The position numbers were made by a program, and so were the translations under genes. From Pelargonium nanum (lineage: Eukaryota > Streptophyta > Magnoliopsida > Geraniales > Geraniaceae), in contig JAYMTF010000125.1 in the NCBI GenBank assembly GCA_036897485.1, positions 1 through 51,351 on the forward strand: a stretch of 51,351 nt of DNA, given 5' to 3'. Below are positions 1 through 16,039 of the stretch, in pieces. Positions within the stretch are counted from its first letter, which is position 1, and every line of letters begins with the position of its first letter. Under the pieces are notes generated by a model. It was not told where the DNA came from, did no database searches, and saw only the letters and a list, made by a program, of their open reading frames with translations.

Positions 1-205
1 ACTATCAAGTTACAAAAACTTATTATAATACATCAAATCTCACGAAAAAAATTAAACGATTTTTTTTCGGATGATCTTTAATAAAAGATGTACAAAACAT
101 TAATATTTGTAATGTAATCATTAGAATATTAAAATTTCTCCATTTTGTACCCTAAACATTTTCATTAATAATATCAAATACATGTGAAAATACATGGAAA
201 AAGAA
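1..205 (-). mobile_element. MITE copy (palindromic type), partial, in NRT2 intron
   Basis: This AT-rich stretch is the inverse of the MITE at about 29160-29530. Bases 20-95 match the reverse complement of 29268-29352, and bases 150-195 (CCCTAAACATTTTCATTAAT and following) match the reverse complement of the left arm at 29171-29215. It lies directly before the last exon of the first NRT2 gene, so it sits in that intron. The other end is outside the window. It is non-coding; family unknown. Confidence 0.65.
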
Positions 206-244
206 GCTTGGATTGATCTAATGATATGTTATAATGAATTGCAG

Positions 245-896
245 GTTTGATCTTAAGCTTCACACGGCGGGAATCATCGCAGCAACCTTCGGTATGGCCA
301 ATCTACTAGCTCGTCCCTTCGGAGGATACGCCTCTGACATGTCGGCCCGGATGTTCGGAATGAGAGGAAGGTTGTGGACACTGTGGATACTCCAAACCCT
401 AGGAGGAGTGTTCTGCATCTGGCTCGGCCGAGCCAACTCACTTCCTATTGCAGTCTTGGCCATGATTCTGTTCTCAGTCGGAGCACAAGCTGCTTGCGGT
501 GCCACTTTTGGCATCATCCCCTTCGTTTCTAGACGTTCCTTGGGCATAATATCGGGTCTCACCGGCGCCGGAGGAAACTTCGGGTCCGGGTTGACCCAAC
601 TAATCTTCTTCTCAACGACAAGATTCTCAACAGCCGCGGGTCTGTCGTGGATGGGGGTGATGATCGTGGCGTGTACACTTCCGGTGACTCTGGTGCATTT
701 TCCGCAATGGGGTGGCATGTTCTGTCCGGCGACCAAAGATGTGGTGAAATCAACGGAAGAGTTTTATTACGGATCGGAGTGGAACGAGGAGGAGAAGCAG
801 AAGGGTCTGCACCAGCAGAGCCTCAAGTTCGCCGAGAACAGCCGGTCGGAGCGCGGCAAGCGGGTCGCCTCCGCAGCAACACCGCCTCATGTGTAA
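245..896 (+). CDS. NRT2: High-affinity nitrate transporter NRT2, last exon (partial gene, copy 1)
   Basis: This is the final exon of an NRT2 nitrate/nitrite transporter of the major facilitator superfamily, a plasma-membrane protein that takes up nitrate with its partner NAR2/NRT3. The exon starts after the acceptor ..TTGCAG at 244, in the same place and phase as exon 3 of the complete copy at 4610, and runs to TAA at 894-896. It encodes the second half of the 12-helix protein, including the repeat of the NNP-family signature ([12 protein letters not shown]) and a cytosolic tail rich in Glu and Lys. It differs from copy 2 by scattered substitutions and lacks five residues near the C-terminus (NSTPA in copy 2). 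Third codon positions are clearly richer in G and C than in copy 2. Exons 1 and 2 must lie left of the window, so I cannot say whether the gene is intact. Confidence 0.88.
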
Positions 897-3400
897 GGCA
901 GCGAGTCACGACTCAGTTCGGTCCAAGCATACGCAAATAATGAGAAGAAAATATATATCAAACCGCAATTGTTTTCGTTAACCTTTTCTCTCTTCTTGAA
1001 TCTTAAATTCTTGATTACTTTTTTTTTTCTCTTCTTGAATCTTAGATTCTTGATGACTTTTTTTTTTCTTTTGATATTGGTATAGTGATATGTGAAATTT
1101 TAAAACTAAATGATCAGACTGTTTATTTTAAGTTTTACAGATATATTATATGCTGCTCCAAGTTCCAACAAATGAAAGCATTATAGGTCTTAACTTTCTG
1201 TTTAAACTCAATTTAATTAGACTGTATTTGCACACAAACCACAAATGTGTACACAAATCACTAATGAGGCAATCTTAATACCTAATTTAGGCTTCTACCA
1301 GCCAGGTAATATTCAAAGACATCACTCGTTTAAAAATAGAAAATACATGTGTGTATCAGATCACGTCATGAAAATGACTTTTTTTTAAGGAAATATATAT
1401 TATTTCTGAAACAATAAATACAATAAAGAGAATATAACTACGTTGACATTTCAAACTAGTTAAAAACAAGGAGTGTGTGTACATATATGTCATGAAAATG
1501 ATGACTTACTGGCCACTATTAGACATGTATTATTGCTTAAGTGGTAAAGTATTATCATTCTTAAACTAGAATTAGTACGTTTGACGTTTCCAATAATGTC
1601 ACTTGTTAGAAATATATATAGGACATAATTAAATACATGTGTTTATATCATCAAATGTCATGACAATGATCAATGGATCACTTACCCAACCGTAGAAAAA
1701 AGATTGAATATGCCTTCATTCTGTTTCAATTAAAAAATAGAGGGACAATGGATCCAATAGAGAAGTTAATTAGAGGAAGGTCTACTCAAATAACGAGTTG
1801 CGGAACAAATCGGTATGTGAAACGGAAAACATTACGTAGAACCTTTTGAGTTTGGAACACTAAGAATAGGATCTTTTGAAATTCTCAATAGGAAACGAAA
1901 GTGTCTATTCGAAATATGAAATATCCATGTAATAAATCATGTATATAAAAAATCATCTTTATGAAGAATAAAACTATTAGCATAAAACATTTAGCAATAA
2001 TGTAATTAATTGAACAATTTGAAATCTGAAACACAATATCTACTAGGTGATGAGAAGGTGAACTTGATTGAAACAATGATAGTTTTTTGCAATACATTTT
2101 CAAGAAAAAACAAATATTTCATTGTTTGATTCGTTGGTGTTACCGTTCTAAAACATATGCTCCGAAACGGAGATTGCTATCATAGTAGCGACTTCTGGTA
2201 TCATGGTACCCGATAAGCACTATTCACCTCCATAATTTAATTGGTTCTCGGTACAAATTCACAACTAGTCTAGAAAAATATGTTTCTCTAAAACTTCTTG
2301 AATATTATTACAACATTTGCATAGCACTCCCACTTCGGTAACATTTTCACTCCCGCTAATATCTATGTGCACTTACCAACTACGAGCATTTGAACTTTTC
2401 CATAAGATAATGAACATTTCCTGTCCAAGAACATCAATCCTAGTTTCTCAGTTTTAACAAACCAATTCAATGGTCGTATCATGTTCACAATCATGCATGT
2501 TCTAAATTTGATACATATAGAACAAGTAATTTGCAGAACTTTTATAAGAATAACAAAACAAAACAAATTATTCTGTTCCATATATTAATCTCTTGAGCAA
2601 ACATAATTAAACTACTGATACATGTCATGCGTACCAACTTCCAGTTGAATGTTTACTCTGTTCCCTGTTTTGGTATATGACTCTTAAGCCTACTCAGAAG
2701 CCATAACACAAAACTTCACCTCCAAATTCTCTGCAAAATTCATATTACAGACCTCTGCACTAAAAGACTTTTAAAGAACTTTTATACGAGAACACGCAAC
2801 AACAAAGAGAAATAGACTTAAAAATTTAAACTTATACGTATAGCATAACATTTCTATCAAACAATTATTCCAATTGACCATTCATGAATGATTTTGCAGC
2901 GTTTAGTTGGTTTCTATGCATAGTATAGTCAGAACTGATCAATAATTAAGATTTAAGATCCACTACCTATGTCCAAGTGCAACTTGTAATGTGAAAACTA
3001 TATATCAAGCAGCAGAAAACAGATAATATTATACTCATAGCTTATCAAAGCAAAACTCATAGGAACTTGTGACTAATCAAAGACAAATATGTAAGCAACC
3101 TCATGATGATGGTGCAATTACCTGGTCAACTGAGCTACAACTACCACCACGTACCAGCTGCATAATTGGTGATTAAAGCTGTTCTTATTTAAGTCGTACG
3201 GTCAAGTTTAGTTTGTGAAGATACTCGAGTTGACCTGCTAAACTGATCCTTTGGACATCCCATGAGGCTCTTCTAGTTGGTGCCTGGGGGAGGTGTGAAG
3301 GGTTTCTTAATCTTTGTTAATTCATATCTGATATGTCCCCAAAATATCACAACAGTTGGGTGTCTCCAGTTGCTCCTTCAGGAGTTTACCGTTTCAACGC
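897..3400. other. AT-rich intergenic DNA between the two NRT2 genes
   Basis: The first 100-200 bases are probably the 3' UTR of copy 1; there are T-rich tracts at 1015-1075. The rest has no credible coding region: the open frames are short, AT-rich and without family resemblance. Loosely similar stretches containing CATGAAAATGA or CATGACAATGA occur near 1368, 1490 and 1660 but are too diverged to define a repeat. The right end must contain the promoter of NRT2 copy 2. Confidence 0.5.
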
Positions 3401-3408
3401 CCAACTCT

Positions 3409-3416
3409 ATTAATAT
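3409..3416 (+). promoter_or_regulatory. Possible TATA box of NRT2 copy 2
   Basis: TATTAATA lies about 95 bases before the ATG at 3505, a normal distance for a plant TATA box with a short leader. The match to TATAAA is weak, so this is a guess from position. Confidence 0.3.
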
Positions 3417-3504
3417 CCACACCACTTCAACCCTCTTACACAACACAACTCCAAACCCGCAGCCTTCTCTTTTCTCTACTGCTCTTAACTGAAGAGAAAG
3501 AAAG

Positions 3505-5276
3505 ATGGCTGGTGTTCAAGGTTCTCCTGGAAGCTCCATGCATGGAGTCACTGGCAGAGAACAAACCTTTGCCATGTCAGTGGGTTCCCCAATGGTCCCA
3601 ACTGATCCAACTGCAAAATTTGACCTGCCTGTTGATTCAGAGCACAAGGCAAAAGTGTTCAAGCTTTTCTCTTTTGCTAATCCTCACATGAGAACTTTCC
3701 ATCTCTCTTGGATTTCCTTCTTCACTTGCTTTGTCTCCACATTTGCTGCGGCTCCCCTTGTCCCCATCATCCGTGACAACCTCAACCTCACCAAGGGAGA
3801 CATTGGAAATGCTGGAGTTGCTTCTGTTTCAGGAAGTATATTCTCTAGGCTTGTAATGGGTGCAGTTTGTGACCTGTTGGGGCCACGATACGGCTGTGCA
3901 TTTCTTATCATGCTTTCAGCTCCTACCGTGTTTTGCATGTCATTTGTGTCCGATGCTGGAGGATACATAGCTGTCCGGTTCATGATAGGATTCTCCCTCT
4001 CAACATTTGTGTCGTGCCAGTACTGGATGAGCACCATGTTTAACAGCAAGATTATTGGGCTCGCCAACGGTACTGCAGCTGGGTGGGGTAACATGGGAGG
4101 AGGAGCCACTCAGCTCATCATGCCTTTGGTGTACGAGCTGATTCGGAAAGTTGGTGCCACTCCTTTCACTGCCTGGAGAATCGCCTTCTTCATCCCTGGA
4201 TGGCTTCACATCATAATGGGGGTCTTGGTCTTAGCTCTAGGCCAAGACTTGCCTGATGGGAATCTCAGTGCCCTCCAGAAGAAGGGTGAAGTTGCTAAAG
4301 ACAAGTTTTCCAAGGTCAGTAGTTTCCTTCCTCGGATCATTCTCTCTCAGCTCCAATGAATTTTATAAGGATCAAATATGCTAATTCTATTATTTTTTGC
4401 AGGTGCTATGGTATGCCATCACAAACTACAGAACATGGATTTTTGTCCTCCTTTATGGGTACTCCATGGGTGTTGAATTGTCCACTGATAATGTTGTTGC
4501 TGAATATTTCTTCGACAGGTAATGAGTCTTCTCATCAAGCCGAAGATAATCATAACTGAATATAACAATACATTTCACTGACCATAAGATACAATTAATT
4601 GTGCAACAGGTTTGATCTTAAGCTGCATACTGCTGGAATTATAGCTGCTACCTTTGGGATGGCCAATCTTATTGCTCGCCCCTTCGGAGGATATGCTTCT
4701 GATGTAGCAGGGCGGGTGTTTGGCATGAGAGGCAGGCTATGGACCCTCTGGATCCTCCAAACCTTAGGAGGAGTCTTCTGCATCTGGCTTGGTCGTGCTG
4801 ATACTCTTCCCGTAGCAATTTTGGCTATGATTCTCTTTTCTGTTGGAGCTCAAGCTGCATGTGGAGCTACTTTTGGCATTATTCCTTTCATTTCTAGAAG
4901 ATCTTTGGGTATAATATCAGGCCTCACTGGTGCAGGTGGAAACTTCGGGTCAGGATTGACCCAATTAATCTTCTTCTCAACCACAAGATTCTCTACGGCA
5001 TCAGGTCTCTCATTGATGGGAGTCATGATTGTGGCTTGTACTCTTCCTGTGACTCTGGTGCATTTCCCACAATGGGGAAGCATGTTCCTTCCACCAACCA
5101 AAGATATTGAAAAATCTACTGAAGAATTCTATTATGAATCTGAGTGGAACGAGGAAGAGAAGAAGAAGGGGTTGCACCAGAAGAGTCTCAAATTTGCTGA
5201 GAACAGCCGGTCAGAGCGTGGCAAGCGGGTTGGCTCTGCTCCAACTCCACCAAATTCAACACCAGCTCATGTCTAG
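3505..5276 (+). CDS. NRT2: High-affinity nitrate transporter NRT2 (copy 2, complete)
   Basis: Complete NRT2-type nitrate transporter. Exons 3505-4314, 4403-4518 and 4610-5276 join in phase to 530 residues, the usual NRT2 length; both introns (88 and 91 bases) are GT-AG. Translation from the ATG at 3505 starts [11 protein letters not shown], followed by a soluble head and 12 predicted membrane helices. The two NNP nitrate-porter signatures are visible: [13 protein letters not shown] in exon 1 and [12 protein letters not shown] in exon 3. Conserved arginines on helices 2 and 8 bind nitrate in this family. The tail from about residue 460 is hydrophilic and rich in Glu and Lys. By family knowledge it works at the plasma membrane of root cells with NAR2 and is induced by nitrate. 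Its neighbour at 245-896 is a tandem paralogue in the same orientation. Which NRT2 subtype this is cannot be settled from sequence alone. Confidence 0.95.
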
Positions 5277-5853
5277 CACCAAAGAAAAATCAATATCATG
5301 ATGCCATTTCAATCTAGATATGCGAAAAGCTATGTTGTACTCGTCTTAAGTATTTTACTAAGGTCAATGTTTTTCACCCTTTAATTTTAGTAGTTGAAAT
5401 GTGATTTAACATTTGAGATAAGACTATGGATCATTCCTCCACATTCCGTGGAAAAGAGAATACAGCCTCAGGTCTAATAAGAACACAAGTGTGTTTTATA
5501 ATGTGTTTTGAACATTTCACAACCATGTATATCAAACCATCTTCCTGGAGCTACAGTTATGGAAAAAAAAACACCTTGAATCTACACAATGAAGGATTAA
5601 AAGGAAATTATAACGGGAAGGTGGTATATCTAATGTAAGCCATACAAAAAATAACTACACATTCTATAGTATATGACTTTTATCACAGAAGAGTGCAGAA
5701 TTCTATTAACCTTGAAATGGTGACTATGAAACTTGTTCATGTAGTTCTGAAAAAAGAAAGGTACAACTAGAAGAAAAAGATACATGTATACTCATAACTC
5801 ATCAATTAAAGTATAAAACAGCTGAAAATGTACCATGCAATATATCAAGTAGC
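5277..5853. other. Intergenic, 3' end of NRT2 copy 2
   Basis: Probable 3' UTR of NRT2 copy 2 in the first 150-200 bases, then AT-rich DNA. The only open frame (5426-5638) is short and has no recognisable family. Confidence 0.4.
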
Positions 5854-6911
5854 TTAGTTCCTTGCTGTCATTCTTGCCCTCTCAGCACTTTCATCTGAAA
5901 GTTTCTCAAGCATAAATTCTTCTCCTTTGCATTCTGGACATATACCAGAGCCTCCACAGTCATCACATATTTTCAAGAGAATCTGCATTTGTTAAATCTA
6001 TCAATCAGATAGATAAATAAGGCTTAGTAAAGAGCAGTAGATGAAACGTGCCAATGAAACTAGATGCAAGGTTGAAGTTTGGAAATCAATTGGCATACCT
6101 TTATTATTCTCTCTTCATGTTTATTAACAAGCTTTTCTTGCTAGAAATGAAAATCACCGGATAATATATAGCATTAGAATTTAGGGTGCCTTATATGATT
6201 TCGATTGTAACTATTAAAATCATAAATGACAAACTCCTTCCCAAAAAAGTACAAGGACTTCAAACATGCTCTTCCTCAAATTTAAGAGAAAATGACAAGA
6301 CAAGCCAAACCCATCATAGTCAGCCCTTTCTTATACTTATATGTGTAGCCAACTGTCATCCTCAATTCCAGAACCACGAAAGAGGGCTCACCAGTTCTGA
6401 TGAGCTAGGCAGATTTTCACTAAGTCTTATTTCAGGGTTGTGGCAAATGATATTTTCATTCGTCGCAGAACATAATCTTTTTCAATCTAGATAAAATGAT
6501 CATATTTTATAAATACCAAATGAGAGCTCAAAAGAGAATGACCCCTCAATTTAGATATTTGCAATCACCAAGTTTTCAAGAATCCTATAGGAAACTTACT
6601 AGTAAGTGAACGAATCCTAAGAAAAATGGATCAATCTAGAAGTACATTATGAAGAAAACACTAACTAGTTATGAAACGTAATTCTGTTCTTCTAAAAAAA
6701 GAAAGACAAGATCTCTTACATAAATTGTATGGAGTAAAGCTTTAAGTTGTTGTAACTTGTAAATCAAACACGGACCTCAGGTGGGTTGGGAGGGCTTGGT
6801 TCTCTCCACAAGAAGGGTTGCTGCTGCACCAACCACTTTGGAAACAATTGCTACAGAAGCACCCGTTTCTGGTTGAGCAGAGGATCTTCTTCCTAGTTCT
6901 TGTCGTTTTAT
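5854..6911 (-). pseudogene. Possible exons of a small Cys-rich (DnaJ zinc-finger-like) protein
   Basis: On the minus strand, 5854-5982 follows a good acceptor (..AAATGCAG) and encodes 42 residues ending in TAA. It contains CDDCGGSGICPECKG, that is CxxCxGSGxCxxCxG as in the DnaJ Cys-rich zinc finger, then a Glu/Arg-rich helical tail. Just upstream, 6099-6141 has an acceptor (TTCATTTCTAG) and donor (GTATGC), one open frame, and joins in phase. A third candidate exon, about 6775-6911, has a good donor (GAG|GTCCGT). Its phase-compatible frame is Cys-rich, but the other frame (SVAIVSKVVGAAATLLVER) reads more like a real protein and stops just before the donor. I cannot assign a start; a candidate first exon beginning MSGCGKCLL lies at about 8060-8225. 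This may be a real small gene that I have spliced wrongly, or a decayed one. Confidence 0.38.
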
Positions 6912-9720
6912 ATGCAATGAAGAATAAATACAAACTTTATGCTTGGAGTCTCAAATTGCTTCAAAGAATCAAAAGTAAGATCAGCTTCAACTACCATCAA
7001 TTCAACTACGTTGTGTTTCTAGTTTCTACCCCCTAGTAATTGAAGAAAGAGTTTTATTTCAATGTCATGTTACTGGCTTATTCTTTAAGTGACCAGCGCA
7101 ATTGTGATAATCCAGACATCATTTCGACTACTCACATTCAGAAATCAAAACTTACAGCTACCATAATGTTAAGTTAGAAAACAAAAATTTAAGCCAGATC
7201 TCAAATTTTTTTATTATTCCACAACTGAAGAAACACCACCAAAAGTTCAACAGGGCCAGTTACAGTTCTCAATATGTCCATAGAGCTTGATAAGAATCAA
7301 AATAAGAGTTTGTGTGTAATTGGAGAGCTAATAATTCTCCCAATAGAGTTATCCCTAAAATGATTTCCACCCAAATCATGAACTTGACCATCTTCACTCT
7401 GACCTCTTCCCCTTCCGTACCATCCCTCTTTTTTCAACCTCATAAAAATTAAGCTTTGTAACCAATTTTAATGCTAAAAATCCTCCAAAATTTAATCAAC
7501 AAACCCAGCTTTTTAAGAACCTGAAGAATATTAGATGAAAACTATTGCTTTTTCATCCAAACATTAAATAATCCGTAGAACCCTACTTCTTAGGGTTCGT
7601 CCACAACACCCACAACAACTATGATAAATTTCAGAGGCTGAATCAAAAAACCAATTTATCTTTGAATTGAAGGAGACCATAAAATCAGAAACCCTCCTCC
7701 ATAAAGATAGATTAAAGGTGTTCAGTAAATGGGTAATGGTAGTTTCAACAAAAGGAACCAACTTTAAATAGATTACTGAAAATGCATAAAACGTTGATGA
7801 ACAACCCTCCATTAAGGAGCCTTCAATGAGTAATGACCCATTTGAAGGGGCCATTGTTCATAGATAGCTAAGCTATAGCTTTCTCAGTTGTTATCACAAC
7901 CATATTATTGCATTCATATTCATAAATCAACTACCATCACTAAATTTCAATGGTCACTGCAATTAAGTAGCCATAAGTTCAGCAAAAATTTGGAAGAGAA
8001 ATGATTAGCAGTATAAAGATACACAACAGCTCTGTAAAAAAAAAAAAAAAATATACAGCAAATAATTACTGTATTAAATATGGGAGAGAAGGAGAGAGAG
8101 TTTTTGTAACATATAGTACTAGTGGAAGTAGGAGAGGTTGCAATGTTAGCTCCATTTTGAATGAGTGGAGCATTGAGCCTTCTCTTGTGTTTGATGTGCA
8201 ATAAACACTTGCCACAGCCGCTCATCTTCCATTTTAAAGTTGGCGGATTGGTTGTTGTGTATGCTACAAACTAGAACAGGCAACTCGTACCCGAACATGC
8301 GAGCACTCGAAATTCAATCAGATCAACTTTTAAATTGAATCAGGATGAAATTTGCATTGTAATAGTTTGAATTAGGTCGGACAAACTCATACAAATTCGT
8401 TCATACTATGCTTAGAAGGTGTAAAATCTTCAATAGTAGAATAGAAAATGTGAACAAATGTAAAAGGGAAAAAAAGTATTAATCATTACTGATCATAAAT
8501 TTGATATGGGTGCAGCCATGAATCAAGAAATGAAGAGCCACCTCCACGAGCCACAATCTGCATCCACACCTTAAATGCATTACTATTTTTTTGCAAAAAG
8601 TACACTCTATTCAATTTGAATCTTCAATATGATCTTATTATATTTTACAATTTACATCTCATACTAATAATTGTATCAGTTGGAGTTAGTTGGAAGAAAA
8701 TCAAGAGTGACAGATCGGACTATTTAATGTGCCACTTGTCAGGCAGGGAAGCTGGCCGTTTCCAGCGTGGCCCAATCAGGAAACTCCACGTGGCAGAGAC
8801 AAAAGGACCTTAGTACAGGATATTGGTAGACACGTTTGTGAATCCAGAACAATAGTATAATTGGGGTGCCATATATATGAGGTTTTAAGTGCAAGTCACG
8901 AGAGGGCTGGTTTTCAAATTCACCAACATAACTTTCAATATCACTTCTATTGCTATTACCTATTTCTAGTAGTAAATTGGCTGGATGGTTTTAATGGTAC
9001 AATGTGCAATTACTATGGTTTTAATGCAACTTCAATACAATCTAGGTGTAGAGAAATATAGGATAAATAGTTTTTGCCCAACTCCAAACCACCCCTTTGA
9101 TGACATTGATGAATATAGATGTAGCCATTGCAATAGCTAAAAATTGAATTTCGTCGGCCAAATACAAATTTAATCCATGACTATTATGCAAATGTGACCC
9201 ACCATAACGAGTTGCAATCAGAGCTGGTTTCGGTCCAAGTCATCTGACAGCGTTTATGTAGCCTTTCTATATGTTCTTCGACCCGCTTGCAGTTGGATAT
9301 GCATGCAGCAGCTTACGTGTAGAAGGAAAATAGACACACTCCATTTAAAACACATTGTTTATCTCGAAAGAAACTCGTTTGCGTTTCTGTGTAGTCTATT
9401 ATGCAAATTTAACATGGTATCAAAACAAGTTTAAGTCATGACTTTATTTCGAAAGAAACTCGCTTACATTGTCTCCCGTGTGATCTCCGGTTCGAGTGCA
9501 ATGCAAATGCAATAACATAACATCACGGGCCATATTATACATGGGTTGATGCATGCACCAACTTTAGCCAATGTCTCAATACTCTCACCAATAACAATAG
9601 CAGCAGCAGCAACAACATATTATTTATGAGCTGTAATGTAAACTGATAAATAATATCTAACCTTTTCTCCACCCACTCACGAGTCCATTTAATTTCAAGC
9701 TTCCCTCCATAAATTGAACC
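6912..9720. other. Intergenic DNA between the Cys-rich fragment and the secreted peptide gene
   Basis: AT-rich, with no convincing complete gene. A possible first exon for the minus-strand Cys-rich protein is at about 8060-8225. A G-box sits at 8786-8793. Near 9363 and 9448 two diverged copies of TCGAAAGAAACTCG flank ATGGTATCAAAAC (9414-9426), which resembles the initiator-tRNA-Met primer site of plant Copia retrotransposons, so this may be an old LTR element relic. Confidence 0.4.
8786..8793. promoter_or_regulatory. Perfect palindromic G-box / ABRE core
   Basis: CCACGTGG within ACTCCACGTGGCAG matches the core bound by bHLH (PIF-type) and bZIP (ABF-type) factors. It is about 1 kb before the secreted peptide gene and about 0.6 kb from the possible first exon on the minus strand, so its target is unclear. 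Confidence 0.4.
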
Positions 9721-9722
9721 CC

Positions 9723-9730
9723 TTTATAAG
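9723..9730 (+). promoter_or_regulatory. TATA box of the secreted peptide gene
   Basis: TTTATAAG within CCCCTTTATAAGCCC, about 75 bases before the ATG at 9802. Position and sequence fit a plant TATA box. Confidence 0.55.
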
Positions 9731-9801
9731 CCCTCAACACCCGCATAACTTTCTTCACACATTTCAAATACACATTTTGTTCCCAAACTCATAGACACAA
9801 A

Positions 9802-10101
9802 ATGTCTACTGTTTTCTATTTCCTCCTCATGATCATCTTGTTTTTGTGTGCTCCATTTACAAGCATGGCAATTCGAGACCTCCCGTCCAGCGCTCCAAGC
9901 ACAATTAAGCCTTTGGTTCCGGCGCCCGGAGGTTATGTGACCATGGAGCCACAGTTGAATCATAAGTTACCAGTTTTTCGTGTGAAGGAGATCAAAAATT
10001 GCATGCCCAAAGGGTACAGCCGCTCTTCAGCTCCCAGCCGCTACGTTAATTATGATACACTTGGCTCAGGCTGCGCTCCGGCGCATCCCAAGGATCCTTG
10101 A
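9802..10101 (+). CDS. Secreted peptide precursor, 99 residues, family unknown
   Basis: Single-exon open frame with a TATA box about 75 bases upstream. Residues 1-23 form a textbook signal peptide (hydrophobic FLLMIILFLCAPF, likely cut after SMA), so the product should enter the secretory pathway. The remaining 76 residues are Pro- and Ser-rich, without membrane helices, and hold exactly two cysteines, C67 and C91. They bracket the block MPKGYSRSSAPSRYVNYDTLGSG, which could form one disulphide loop. The end is APAHPKDP. The basic stretch around residues 60-66 could be a processing site. I do not recognise CLE, CEP, PSK, PSY, RALF, EPF, IDA or PIP signatures. It looks like a precursor of a small signalling or defence peptide, but no function can be assigned from sequence. 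Confidence 0.75.
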   Translation: MSTVFYFLLMIILFLCAPFTSMAIRDLPSSAPSTIKPLVPAPGGYVTMEPQLNHKLPVFRVKEIKNCMPKGYSRSSAPSRYVNYDTLGSGCAPAHPKDP

Positions 10102-11336
10102 ACACTCTGATTCATACATGGTACTGTTGTTTATGTGTTATGTACATGGTTTTTCATGTGAGGTTTGTGCCTTGTTGTGAGATGAGAGAACATATTTATT
10201 TATGTATGTGAGGTTTTTTTTCTTCTTCTATTTATTATATATAAAATATGATGCTCATTGCTTAAGCTTATTTTTTTACTTGAGGATCCTTGGAATGCAT
10301 ATCAAATGTCAAGAATTTGGTTATTCAAACTATTGGGTTTGACACAAATAATATGTTTGTGATCATTTATATCTATTTTTGTATGATTATTTTGTGACAC
10401 TAAGATTTGGCTTACTACCAATCTTCCATTATATCAATTTGCTTATAAAAATGTGAGAACTCATCCAATATGTGAAAAATGTTAACCGCCAAAACATGTT
10501 ATTTTTGGCGTCAACGACGGAGTTAAGATTTTGGAGGAGGGAAGCCTCTATCAGTGACTCAAGACACATTTGGTTAGATTTTACAATTCCGTTTTGAGGT
10601 TTTGAAATTGTGACATACGTTGGTGTCTACTATAACCGCCCCTAAGCTCCTAGGCTCGTTGGCATACTCATTCAAGTTGAATTGCAATGCAATAAAAAAT
10701 AGGTTTTGTAATTTGAATAACCAATACGCAACTTCTTCCAATAAATGCTACCTTGCAAAAGTAGTGGGCCTGAGAACCACCAAATTTGGGCACTCCAAAA
10801 GAATCATGTGATATCAAACAAAGCCTTACATTAATTTATTGCACACGTCCGTCCTGAAGCAACACAAACACATCCATTTCTCTTCCTCTGCATTTATGTT
10901 CCTTTATGCACCGTGCAATTAGTTTTGCACAGTTCATAACATCTTGAACGCGACACAACAATCCACACTAAATATGCACCTAGTTTATTCAAATGTTGGC
11001 TTCAACATCAACAGAGCGGCAAAAACAAACCAATTTCGAACAACATCGCCAAGCTACTCAAGACTCGCCTCAAAAACAAAAACAAAAAAATACTAAACTC
11101 AAGACATATGAAGGCAAATATATCCACCAATTCAAGTTCTAAATACAAGATAAATATTAATAATTCTGTCCAAATGGAATCCAAATGTTAACTAACAGCT
11201 TCTCAAGACAACCAAGAATGAAGCAGAGGAGCATATTAGCTATAACATCAATTGACTGTCTGGACTGGAGAGCCCCAACAAGTGCATACGTTGCAGTAAA
11301 AAGAAAAGTCACTGAAATCAAGTTTTACAATGAAAT
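10102..11336. other. Intergenic between two convergent genes
   Basis: Holds the 3' UTR of the secreted peptide gene (T-rich and AATAAA-like sequence near 10210-10250) and, on the minus strand just right of 11000, the 3' UTR of CDC48. No other gene seen; the open frame at 10620-10811 has no recognisable domain. Confidence 0.45.
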
Positions 11337-15940
<4,604 letters not shown>

Positions 15941-16030
15941 GGATGCAATGCGAGATCGGAGACTTTGGAGAGAAATCAAAAGGCAGAGAATGCGGGGAGA
16001 AAGTATGAGAATGTGATTGGTGGATCGGCA

Positions 16031-16037
16031 ATTTATA
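16031..16037 (-). promoter_or_regulatory. TATA box of CDC48
   Basis: TATAAAT on the minus strand (TCCTATAAATTGCC), about 90 bases upstream of the CDC48 start codon. Good core match and spacing. Confidence 0.5.
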
Positions 16038-16039
16038 GG

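Noticed and set aside
9411-9500. Copia LTR retrotransposon internal start
   Set aside because: ATGGTATCAAAAC only partly matches the tRNA-Met primer site and no LTR pair or coding region was found nearby; kept as a note only.
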